Source: Clostridium tertium
GTDB lineage: Bacteria; Bacillota; Clostridia; Clostridiales; Clostridiaceae
Length of the DNA: 64,000 bases
Reading direction: 5' to 3'
Assembly: GCF_017873245.1 (NCBI RefSeq)
Contig: NZ_JAGGJY010000012.1
Location: forward strand, 62,001 to 126,000
Within the stretch, counting starts at the first letter, position 1. Every line of letters starts with the position of its first letter. Shown one piece after another: positions 35,535 to 44,066 of the stretch. The translations under genes were made by a program, and so were the position numbers. Below the pieces are notes generated by a model that was not told where the DNA came from, did no database searches, and was given only the letters and a program-made list of their open reading frames with translations.

Positions 35535-37142
35535 TTATATAACTCTTCTAATAGATATTATGTTATTTCTTATAACTCCATATCCAGACCAATATTCATT
35601 AAGAGAATTTACTTTTACATTTCCGCCGTTATAATTATCTCCAGATTCATGTACAATTTGTCCATTTCCAATATAAATTGCTACATGATCTCCATTAGTG
35701 CTATCTCCTCCTGGCCATGTAAAGATTATTAAATCTCCCGGTAGTAATTTACTGTAATTTCCGCCTTTAGCAGCGCTAATATCCACAGCATTACCATAAT
35801 ATTTTTGAGTGCCTGTCCAAGTTCCTATTTTTATACCCATTACTGTATAATAAACTGATGAAGTAAAGTCTGCACAATCCATATACGGAGGTGGATTATT
35901 TTTATCTAATTTTTGAGTAGATATTACAGAATCCATATAATATGGTATTCTCCCTACCCAGTATAAAGCTTCATTCACTACTTTTTGCTTATTGTTAGAT
36001 TCGGGGTTTACTACAGTTCCATCATACATTGCTGTTAATCTTGTAGTTTGTCCATCAAATTTTCCTACAGCAAGTCTTCCTTCTACTCTAGCTGATTCAT
36101 AATTAGTTAACTCTTTTTCTTTTTTAGCTGCAAATTTACTGTTTGATTGTAATTCAAATGTAAATGCACCAGTAACATTATTCCCATAGTCATACAATGC
36201 AATTATTTTATCTTTACCACTACTATTATGTGTTGAAACTACCTTTCCATTTATTAAAGATCCATTAAATGAATTGGAATACCATGTCTCAGATAATGAA
36301 TAAGCTCCATTGTTATTTATTAATGATAATATCCTAGTAGTAGCGTTTCCATAATCATAGAACATTGCAACTTCATCTTTACCATTTCCATCATAATCGC
36401 CAGATACTGTTTTTCCTTTAATCTGACTTCCTGCAAATTGCGTTGCTCTAAAAGCTTCCCTACTTGTAAATTTTCCATCTGACCCCATTGTTAATTCAAA
36501 AACAACAGTAACATTATTTCCATAATCGTAGAATATTAACACTTCGTCTTTACCATCGCCATTAAAATCTCCAGCTACCATTGCATTAACCATATCTCCA
36601 ACAAAATCTGTAGCATTCCATACAGTTTTTGAACTAACAGATTTTCCGTCACTATTTAGTGAAAACTGAAACATTGTGGATGTTCTATTAAAGTAATCAT
36701 AAAGCACTAATATCTCATCTTTACCATCACCATTAAAATCTCCTGATACAACTTTGTTTGTTATACTACTTGCATTAAAATTATTTACACCAGATTCATA
36801 AATTGATACATTATAATACTTTCCACCATCTTCATATAAGCGATGAATCCCTGTGTTAGCATTTCCATAATCGTAAAATGCCATAACTTCATCTTTTCCG
36901 TTTCCGTCATAATCACCATAAGTAACTCTATCTTTTATTCTTTCCGGATCATAATTGGCTCTTGTTTGAGTCCATAAATCTGCTGTACTACTATAATTAT
37001 TGATATCCCAAGAGTTGAACTTTACATTTCCATCTCCACCAGCATTATATGCTTTAACTTCTTCCGAATGTAGAAAACCTAATGAGAAAATTGATGTAAA
37101 AACTGCAACTGTCAAAAATGTTTTGAGTTTTTTCTTAATCAT
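35535..37142 (-). CDS. Secreted NlpC/P60 peptidase with FG-GAP/VCBS-like repeats
   Basis: 535 residues. A signal peptide (residues 1-31) precedes six repeats of about 55 residues (about 40-375). Four of them carry the calcium-loop motif GD[YF][DN]GNGKDE and a following YDYGN. The C-terminal NlpC/P60 domain has Cys423 (in YMDCADFT), His486 (GDHVAIYI) and His498 (IVHES). It should cleave peptidoglycan stem peptides outside the cell, with the repeats as a beta-propeller-like or surface-binding module. AGGGGG lies seven bases before the ATG. It lies beyond the holin-amidase pair and has its own terminator, so it is probably cargo rather than the endolysin. Confidence 0.88.
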   Translation of the reverse strand: MIKKKLKTFLTVAVFTSIFSLGFLHSEEVKAYNAGGDGNVKFNSWDINNYSSTADLWTQTRANYDPERIKDRVTYGDYDGNGKDEVMAFYDYGNANTGIHRLYEDGGKYYNVSIYESGVNNFNASSITNKVVSGDFNGDGKDEILVLYDYFNRTSTMFQFSLNSDGKSVSSKTVWNATDFVGDMVNAMVAGDFNGDGKDEVLIFYDYGNNVTVVFELTMGSDGKFTSREAFRATQFAGSQIKGKTVSGDYDGNGKDEVAMFYDYGNATTRILSLINNNGAYSLSETWYSNSFNGSLINGKVVSTHNSSGKDKIIALYDYGNNVTGAFTFELQSNSKFAAKKEKELTNYESARVEGRLAVGKFDGQTTRLTAMYDGTVVNPESNNKQKVVNEALYWVGRIPYYMDSVISTQKLDKNNPPPYMDCADFTSSVYYTVMGIKIGTWTGTQKYYGNAVDISAAKGGNYSKLLPGDLIIFTWPGGDSTNGDHVAIYIGNGQIVHESGDNYNGGNVKVNSLNEYWSGYGVIRNNIISIRRVI

Positions 37143-37230
37143 TTTAATTCCCCCTTAATGTTTTATGTCTACATAATAACATATTATGGAAAATAAGTAA
37201 ATAATATGATTATCGTAAAAATAAAAAAGA

Positions 37231-37260
37231 CTAGTAAGTAAGATTTCTCCTCCCTACTAG
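37231..37260 (-). terminator. Terminator of the amidase gene
   Basis: CTAGTA/TACTAG arms (37231-37236, 37255-37260); TCTTTTTTATTTTT follows on the minus strand. Confidence 0.65.
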
Positions 37261-37269
37261 CATTAATAA

Positions 37270-38037
37270 CTACTTTCCTAATTTTTCACAATACTCTATA
37301 GCTTTATCTAATGTTTCTTTTCTATTAGCTCCCTTTATTTCTACATTAGTATATCCACTTTTATTTTTAGCCTCTCCTACTGCAATTACTGTTTTATATT
37401 GTCCATAGAAAGCATATGGTCTTAAACAATTAATAGTAGGACAATTTAATCTATCTGCCATTATCTCCGCTATAGCCTGATCTGTTGAATTTGAATATTG
37501 AATTATATAATCCACTTTAATTTCCTCCTTAATATATTGATTAATATTTAAATTATTTAATTCTATTTGAACCATGTTTAAGAATCTTTGCCATCCCATA
37601 TCTAATGTTCTATGAGGACAATATTTATTACTAAAATCTTGATGTTTTTTTACATTATTAATATTCCATCCATATTCTTTTAATAATGCTGCTACTTCTT
37701 TAGCTGCTCTTTTCTCTGCTTTTATAAATCTCTCTCCACCAGATCTTGAATAACAAATTTCTAATGCTATATAATTTCTATTTCCTTGTCCACTTCCTCC
37801 ATCTCCTGCATGCCATGCATTTCTATTGAATGGAATACATTGTATAGCTTGATTATCATCTACTGCTATATGAAATGATACTTCATTTTGATTATCTGCT
37901 CTAGCCATATAATTTCTTTCATTTATAGCTGGAGCATCATTTGCTGTATTATGAATACAGATTCCTTTCGGTGTCATTGAATAAGGACACTTAGTTGAGT
38001 ATTGACTTTCTGGTATTAAATTTTTAATTAACGCCAT
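37270..38037 (-). CDS. Phage endolysin, N-acetylmuramoyl-L-alanine amidase
   Basis: 255 residues. An Amidase_2 (PGRP-like) zinc domain (about 15-165) has metal ligands in GICIHNTAN, a conserved AWHAGD, and KYCPHRTLD. The C-terminal region (about 175-255) resembles the cell-wall-binding repeat type 2 (STDQAIAEIMADRLNCP), targeting the clostridial wall. No signal peptide, so export depends on the holin just upstream. AAGGTGG lies eight bases before the ATG. Confidence 0.92.
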   Translation of the reverse strand: MALIKNLIPESQYSTKCPYSMTPKGICIHNTANDAPAINERNYMARADNQNEVSFHIAVDDNQAIQCIPFNRNAWHAGDGGSGQGNRNYIALEICYSRSGGERFIKAEKRAAKEVAALLKEYGWNINNVKKHQDFSNKYCPHRTLDMGWQRFLNMVQIELNNLNINQYIKEEIKVDYIIQYSNSTDQAIAEIMADRLNCPTINCLRPYAFYGQYKTVIAVGEAKNKSGYTNVEIKGANRKETLDKAIEYCEKLGK

Positions 38038-38088
38038 TTAAAATTCCACCTTTCAGATTTAAAATTTTATAAAATAAAAGAAGTAAGA

Positions 38089-38514
38089 TTACTCCTGCTC
38101 TTTAATTTCTTTTTTCTCTCCATCCTTTAATTGTCCTAATGCTTCTTTAAGTTTATCTGGAACTTTAAGCCCTAAAGCTGCACAATTCTCTAATAAGCTA
38201 ATACCTTCATTTGCTATATAGAAATAACATACTAATGTTCTGAAAATCCAAGTGCCAGTATTCATAAGTCTGTCTAAAGCCACTGCAACAATTAGAACAA
38301 TAAAAATAACAGCTTTTCTTGCTATTCCTCTCAACCCTATATCGCTAGATAACTCTTTATTTATATAACCTTTAATAACACCTGTAATATAATCAAACAC
38401 TATAAAAAGTACTAATATTCCTATAGCAGTATCCCATGTACCAAATAGCCATGTTAGCCATGTACCTACTATAGCTACTCCATATTTAATATAATAATTT
38501 AATACATTTTCCAT
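38089..38514 (-). CDS. Phage holin, toxin-secretion/lysis (TcdE-type) family
   Basis: A 141-residue protein with three to four membrane segments and a charged C-terminus (KDGEKKEIKEQE). The conserved LFIVFDYITGVIKG and GLRGIARKAVIF match the holin_tox_secr family shared with the C. difficile TcdE holin. It permeabilises the membrane at lysis to release the amidase encoded next to it. Confidence 0.92.
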   Translation of the reverse strand: MENVLNYYIKYGVAIVGTWLTWLFGTWDTAIGILVLFIVFDYITGVIKGYINKELSSDIGLRGIARKAVIFIVLIVAVALDRLMNTGTWIFRTLVCYFYIANEGISLLENCAALGLKVPDKLKEALGQLKDGEKKEIKEQE

Positions 38515-38550
38515 GTCTTTTACCTTCTTTCTTAATTTTTGTATAAAAAA

Positions 38551-38570
38551 GAGCTTACATTTGTAAACTC
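38551..38570 (-). terminator. Terminator at the end of the tail-tip gene
   Basis: 8-base arms with one wobble (38551-38558, 38563-38570) followed by TTTTTT on the minus strand; it overlaps the stop codon. Confidence 0.65.
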
Positions 38571-41500
38571 TCTAATGCTTCTATTCTTTTTTGCTGTTCT
38601 TGTACTATTCCCCAAAGCATACTACACATACTATAGGAATCAATTCCGGGAGTGTTTCGTGGATTTAATAATAATTTAGCTTCTTCTGTTAGTTCTTCTA
38701 ATATAAATCCTAACTTTTCATCTGCATATATTTCCATTCCTTTTCCGTCTTTATCTATTGCGGTAGGGAATGATTCTAATCTTTCTATATCTGCTTTTAA
38801 TTTATATTTCTTTATGTGATTATTCTTAAGTATATTTATAAAGTCAATATCGGTAGGCTCTGTTATATCTGTCTTAAACTCTCTACTAGAAGCATTATTA
38901 AAAGCACTAGCAATAAAGCTTCCATAACCATTATCGGAACTATTTCTACTTTCTACTGCGTATATATCTCTTCTAAATTTAAGAGTTCCCCCACTTCGGT
39001 TCCCCCATATTCTTAATGCTGTATTTGCTCCTGGTTCAAATGCCATTGCCATTTTATTATTTCCTGTTGTATAAAAGGCTAATTCACTGTTATCTATAGA
39101 AATATATGTTTCTCTATTTTTTTGAATTCTTAATATATTTTGATCCGCATCTATTCTACACTCTTCACCGAACAATTTTATAATGTGGTCATATGGTTGT
39201 AATCTACCTTCAAAAATTAAATTCCCAGCAGAATCTCCTTGTAACATTACTTGTCCGGAATTATTTAAAACTGTTAATGCTCCATTGCTTATTTTAACTC
39301 CAGAACCATCTATAATAGTGTTTCCTGAGTAAACCTCATTCGGATTTGGTGTCCAAGGTAACAATAACTTACCTTCTGTTAGTAATAAATCTTTTATCCA
39401 ACAAACATATCCACCAGTGTTGTTTTTAGAACCTAAATGTCTAACAGCGACTTTCATTTCATTTGAATATTGTGTTGTTATTGTAATACTTTCTCTTCTA
39501 CTACTTCCAGCTTCTACTATATTTGATGTTATTCCCCTACCATTTTCTTGGGGAAGTTCAATTATTAATACTGCTCCAGATGTAGATACTTCTGGAGTTA
39601 ATACTGCTGAAAGTGTATATGTTGTATATGGTTTTACTTGAACAGTTTGATATATTGCAGTAGCTTCATTTACTCTTGTATAAATTCCAACTTGTCCTGA
39701 ATTTCTTTGCCAATAAAAACTTCCTACATAAGGATGCCACCAATAAAATTTATCGTTATTAATTAAATTACTATCTTTTATTAAGTTGTATCCGCCACTA
39801 CTACTAAAATCGAATTTTAATTGATTTGCTGTTAACTCCATACTTGCTTTAGTAGCATAAGTGTTAGTAGCATCTCCTTTGCTTAAATAAGTATTAGAAA
39901 CCTCTGTTTTTACGCTATTCGCACTTTGAGTAATTGCTGTATTCATAGCTATTGTTGTAGAATAATTTTTTAATTTATTGTCCGTAGAGTTATTCGCACT
40001 ATTTATTGCATCTATCTTTGCAGTATTTAGTTCTGTTTTAGTGCTATAAGTATTACTTACAGTAGTCTTAAATCCATTTAAGTTTTGTTCTAAAGTAGCT
40101 TGTTTATTTTCTATTGTTGCAACTTTTCCAGATACTCCACTTAAATCTGTGGTTAGGTTTCCTATGCTGCTTGTATGACTTGCTACTGTAGTATTAATTC
40201 CATCTACTGTAGCTTTAATACTTGTATAGTTGTCTTTTAATGTAGTTACATCACCTTTAGTTATAGAGCTTTCTTTTATTAATCCTTCTATCTTACCTTG
40301 TGCTATACTTATTGCTGTTGTATTTGCTTCAATTTTTTCATCTGTATCTTCTGGTGCTACTGTAAAATCTGTTACTTTATTTCCTCTTTCTAGCTTTGGT
40401 TTAGAAATATATACTTCACAATTTTTATCAAATCCAATAACAAAAGCCACTGATTTAGTGTCAACATCCTTTGCCTTTCCAGTAACTACAACTTTAATCC
40501 ATTTACCTTTAACAATCTCATTCTCTAAGTTTTTTCTTGTACTTCCAGCACCAGCATTTCTGTCTTTATAGAACCATACCCCAGCTTGGAAAGTTCCATC
40601 TATTTCTTGTTCAACATCCTCTGGAATATAGTACATAAAAGACATTGTAAATTCTTCTCCATATTTTGCTGGAATAACTCCTCCACCTGTATAAAGATAC
40701 CTTGTACTTGTTGTAGTTGCATTTGTTCTTAATATTTTTACAGATTTATAACCATCACACAATATTTCTTCATTTATACTCATAAATTGTGCATCATATC
40801 TCCATGTACCACTTAAAGGTTTGTTAAAGTCAGCATTTCCTTGTAGATTCCTTCCCCCTATCTCCATATTATCTACATTGCTCTTAAGACTATTAAAAGC
40901 TACCTCTAAACTTTGTCCAGTAAGATCTATTGCTACTTTACTAGCTTGTATTAGGCTAGTATTAGTATCTTTATTTAATCCAGTTACTAAGCTAGAATAA
41001 TTAATCTGTTGTTCTCCTATAGCATTATCTGCTACCATATTAGATTTAATTAATTTATCTGCAATAGCTTTTTCTTTAATTCCAGTATGGTCTATAAGTG
41101 TTGTAGTACCATCTTCACCACGCAAAATAAAGTTAAAATTTCCTTGGGTGTCTTGTCCCATTTGAATTCTAACTTTATTAGATTTATCTTTAAATTGCAT
41201 AGTAGGACCTACAATACTTAATCCACCATCTGCACTAGATAAAGTAATTTTATTTGTATCAATAGTTCCTGCCTTAAGTTTATTTAAACTAACACTCTCT
41301 ATCATGGCATCTTTTATTACCGCATTTGCAATAACAACATTGCTAGATGTAAGGTTTAAAAACTGTCCATTTTCTCCAGTTACAAATTTACTTAAGAGTG
41401 TTTGTAGGTCTAACGTTCCACCTGTTGCTACATCAAATTTTATATTTCCTGCTATTAAATCAGTTATTTCAGCTTTATTTGCTTGTAAATTAGTAATCTT

Positions 41501-42643
41501 AGCATTTACCGCATTAAGTTCTGTTATATTAGCCTTAGTTGCTTCAAGTGTTCCTATTCTTGCTACTGCTGCATTTAAACTATTTATATCAGCTTTATCT
41601 ATTGTTAGATTCTTTACAGCCACTTTAATAGCTTCTTGTGATATAGTTCCATTATCTTCCGTTATATTATTTACTGTGTCTGCTGTATCTTGAAATTCTT
41701 TTTGTATATCAATAAAATCTAACGTAGTATTAGCAATCTCACATGAATTACGCTCTGGCTCATCTGGATATTCTGTAATTTTTACTATCCTTTGTTTTTC
41801 CCTTATTTTCTTATCTTTAGATATAAGAGTTATAGTATCCCCTAGATTGTAATCTAAAATATTTTTATACTTAAAATTTAGATTGGCTAAGTCAATTACA
41901 TCAGCACTATAAGACTTTCTAGGTTTAGATAATTCTTGTAGCTTTGCTGTTGCATCTTCTCTTAAATTTTCTAGAACTGTATACCTCTCATCTTTCCATA
42001 TTAAAGTTTTTACTTTATTGGAGTATTGAAAGTTTTCTACTTCTACCTTTATATTTTCTTTGCCTATAGCGATTATTTTTGTATAGAAGTCATAGGAGTT
42101 ACTTTCTATATCTAAAGCTTTTAAATTAATTTCATCCGAGAAATAAACACCCTTATCTTGCCCTTGCTTTTCCTTAACATAGATAATCTTATTTAAAGTA
42201 TCAAATTCTATTTCTACTCTATAAATCTTTTTAGCTTCTTGTATCAAATCCCAACTACTACAATTAGTTTTCTTTACAGTTCTTTTCTTGCTAACATTAT
42301 TAACCTGTACTGTCCATCCTGTACCAGCACAAGCTAGATTAAGACAATTCTCTATTGTTTGCTCTGTAGTATTAAAATGTTCCCATGCCTTACCTTCTAG
42401 ATCCTCCACATTCATTTGTGCTTTAATAGAAGTCCAATCACCGCGGTCTACTATTTCCTTAATAACAAATTCATCAGTCTTATTTCTTATATATCCTTCC
42501 TCTACTATTCCATCTATAAATTTAGAAGGATATAAAAAAGAAAGTGTCTTATCTCCAGTTTTAAGAACACTTTCTATGCAATAATCTTTATATTTAGTTA
42601 ACCCCTTTAATTTGTTTTTATTCTTATCATATAGTTGTAACAT
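38555..42643 (-). CDS. Phage tail-tip/tail-spike protein with S74 intramolecular chaperone
   Basis: 1362 residues. The N-terminus (1-330) matches the siphophage tail-associated (prophage endopeptidase tail, Tal-like) domain. A long central coiled-coil and beta-helix region (330-1000) has repeated ATKASM/NTYSTK-type heptads and includes a carbohydrate-binding-like segment (about 600-780; WRYDAQFMS). The C-terminal 115 residues are an S74 peptidase chaperone with the Ser/Lys region SSREFKTDI (about 1248), which self-cleaves after trimerisation. It is the receptor-binding part of the tail. AGGAGGGG precedes the ATG. Confidence 0.9.
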   Translation of the reverse strand: MLQLYDKNKNKLKGLTKYKDYCIESVLKTGDKTLSFLYPSKFIDGIVEEGYIRNKTDEFVIKEIVDRGDWTSIKAQMNVEDLEGKAWEHFNTTEQTIENCLNLACAGTGWTVQVNNVSKKRTVKKTNCSSWDLIQEAKKIYRVEIEFDTLNKIIYVKEKQGQDKGVYFSDEINLKALDIESNSYDFYTKIIAIGKENIKVEVENFQYSNKVKTLIWKDERYTVLENLREDATAKLQELSKPRKSYSADVIDLANLNFKYKNILDYNLGDTITLISKDKKIREKQRIVKITEYPDEPERNSCEIANTTLDFIDIQKEFQDTADTVNNITEDNGTISQEAIKVAVKNLTIDKADINSLNAAVARIGTLEATKANITELNAVNAKITNLQANKAEITDLIAGNIKFDVATGGTLDLQTLLSKFVTGENGQFLNLTSSNVVIANAVIKDAMIESVSLNKLKAGTIDTNKITLSSADGGLSIVGPTMQFKDKSNKVRIQMGQDTQGNFNFILRGEDGTTTLIDHTGIKEKAIADKLIKSNMVADNAIGEQQINYSSLVTGLNKDTNTSLIQASKVAIDLTGQSLEVAFNSLKSNVDNMEIGGRNLQGNADFNKPLSGTWRYDAQFMSINEEILCDGYKSVKILRTNATTTSTRYLYTGGGVIPAKYGEEFTMSFMYYIPEDVEQEIDGTFQAGVWFYKDRNAGAGSTRKNLENEIVKGKWIKVVVTGKAKDVDTKSVAFVIGFDKNCEVYISKPKLERGNKVTDFTVAPEDTDEKIEANTTAISIAQGKIEGLIKESSITKGDVTTLKDNYTSIKATVDGINTTVASHTSSIGNLTTDLSGVSGKVATIENKQATLEQNLNGFKTTVSNTYSTKTELNTAKIDAINSANNSTDNKLKNYSTTIAMNTAITQSANSVKTEVSNTYLSKGDATNTYATKASMELTANQLKFDFSSSGGYNLIKDSNLINNDKFYWWHPYVGSFYWQRNSGQVGIYTRVNEATAIYQTVQVKPYTTYTLSAVLTPEVSTSGAVLIIELPQENGRGITSNIVEAGSSRRESITITTQYSNEMKVAVRHLGSKNNTGGYVCWIKDLLLTEGKLLLPWTPNPNEVYSGNTIIDGSGVKISNGALTVLNNSGQVMLQGDSAGNLIFEGRLQPYDHIIKLFGEECRIDADQNILRIQKNRETYISIDNSELAFYTTGNNKMAMAFEPGANTALRIWGNRSGGTLKFRRDIYAVESRNSSDNGYGSFIASAFNNASSREFKTDITEPTDIDFINILKNNHIKKYKLKADIERLESFPTAIDKDGKGMEIYADEKLGFILEELTEEAKLLLNPRNTPGIDSYSMCSMLWGIVQEQQKRIEALESLQM

Positions 42644-42676
42644 TCTTCCCCTCCTTTCTTAGAAGTTTATAGAATG

Positions 42677-43060
42677 CTACTTAAGCAAAAACTCAATACT
42701 TGTTAATTCAGCTGTAGTTAATTCTATATTAGAATTTAAAAGAAGGTCTAAAGATATATCATAAGTTTCTATTTCATTTTCTATACTCTGCAATTCTCGT
42801 ATATCTTTATTAAAATTCTCAACATCTTTAATTAGAAAGTTATTATTTTCTATTTTTACTTTCCCATCTTTGTCTTTCTCTCCATACTTATCAATTAATA
42901 CTGCTCTTTCCTCTTCGTATATCTTAATTTCTCTTGAAATAATTTCTATATTCTTTTTGATACCATAAGATATTTTTACAGGTAGTTTATATCCTGCTAA
43001 TGTCCCTAAAGTATTTAATCCATTTAACATTTCAAAATTACTAATTTTGATTTTACTCAT
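42677..43060 (-). CDS. Phage tail-region protein, DUF1617-like
   Basis: 127 residues, mostly alpha-helical, with LNTLGTLAGYKLPVKISYGIKKN at the N-terminus and a Glu/Lys coiled coil in the middle. This resembles DUF1617 phage proteins. It starts at the base after the stop of the preceding 86-residue gene, so translation is coupled. Function unknown; probably a minor virion or assembly factor. Confidence 0.65.
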   Translation of the reverse strand: MSKIKISNFEMLNGLNTLGTLAGYKLPVKISYGIKKNIEIISREIKIYEEERAVLIDKYGEKDKDGKVKIENNNFLIKDVENFNKDIRELQSIENEIETYDISLDLLLNSNIELTTAELTSIEFLLK

Positions 43061-43321
43061 TTATAGTTCCTCCTTGTATCCATTAATATTTATCTCACCT
43101 TTAATAGTAAGTCCATTACTATCAAAACTTGCTATAGGTTCTGTACTAGCTAAACATATTTTCTCAGCTGTAATTGTTCCCATTTCTTTACCATCAATAT
43201 TAAAATTAATCTTTTTACTAGTATTAAGAGTTTCTAATTCTGATACTCTTTCCTTAAGATTAACTACTTCTCCCTTTAACACTTCAATCATATTTAATAA
43301 TGTCTTTTTTCTTATAAACAT
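43061..43321 (-). CDS. Small phage protein with coiled coil, 86 residues
   Basis: An N-terminal helix/coiled coil (residues 5-33) is followed by a beta-rich half (INFNIDGKEMG, LTIKGEININ). AGGAGGAG precedes the ATG. It sits between the distal tail and DUF1617-like genes, so a minor tail component is likely. No family recognised. Confidence 0.6.
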   Translation of the reverse strand: MFIRKKTLLNMIEVLKGEVVNLKERVSELETLNTSKKINFNIDGKEMGTITAEKICLASTEPIASFDSNGLTIKGEININGYKEEL

Positions 43322-43363
43322 ACCTACTCCTCCTAATAAAAAAATGTATTCAATTTGAACACA

Positions 43364-44062
43364 TTAGATATATCTTGGTTTATATTTTATTGTTATATCT
43401 ACATTGTTTTTACTTACTGTAATAGTATTAGCTCCTGGCTTTAATCTTGGGAATCCCCACATATCAGTATCTCCATATTTATTAATACCATCTACTGTTA
43501 CTGTTCCTTCTTCTCCATTTACTATAAGCTTTTTATTAGCTTTTAGATTCTTTAATATTATAGCTTCTTCATCCAATCCATTAATAGTTAAGTCTATTAA
43601 GTCTATAGAAGGTGTTACTTCTAATATTACTGGAGTTTCTAAATTACCAGAAACATTTATAGTTTTAGATGTTATTCTATTAATAATTTCAATACTCTCA
43701 CCTTTATAGGCATATGCTACAAAACTAAGATTTAATTTTCTTGTTTCCTTTTTCAAAGTATTTTCTATGATTGAATTTATTAGAAAACTTTTATAGTAAA
43801 AATCATCTTCAAAATTTAGAACACATTCTTTACTTTTGTTTATTAATGAACCTACTTTACTTTTTACATCACTTTCATTCAAACCTTTTACGTATAACTT
43901 TATATCTACTAATACAAAGTTAAATTTCTGCTTTGAGAAAATAGGTAATAAAGAATTCTTAAGCCATAAGTATTTCCCTTCCACATCTATAGATGAAGGT
44001 TGAATATTCTTCTCCATTAATAAGGCTCCAAAATTTTTTGTAGCTATATTATCTATTAACAA
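43364..44062 (-). CDS. Phage distal tail protein (Dit-like)
   Basis: 232 residues. The N-terminal part (galectin-hub type) contains KQKFNFVLVDIKLYVKG, and the C-terminal beta domain ends MWGFPRLKPGANTITVS...YKPRYI, typical of siphovirus tail component (Dit, phi-E125/TP901 family). Dit forms the hub linking the tail tube to the tip. Start TTG at 44062 with AAGGAGG seven bases upstream. It lies directly after the tape measure gene, the conserved position. Confidence 0.88.
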   Translation of the reverse strand: MLIDNIATKNFGALLMEKNIQPSSIDVEGKYLWLKNSLLPIFSKQKFNFVLVDIKLYVKGLNESDVKSKVGSLINKSKECVLNFEDDFYYKSFLINSIIENTLKKETRKLNLSFVAYAYKGESIEIINRITSKTINVSGNLETPVILEVTPSIDLIDLTINGLDEEAIILKNLKANKKLIVNGEEGTVTVDGINKYGDTDMWGFPRLKPGANTITVSKNNVDITIKYKPRYI

Positions 44063-44066
44063 TTTA

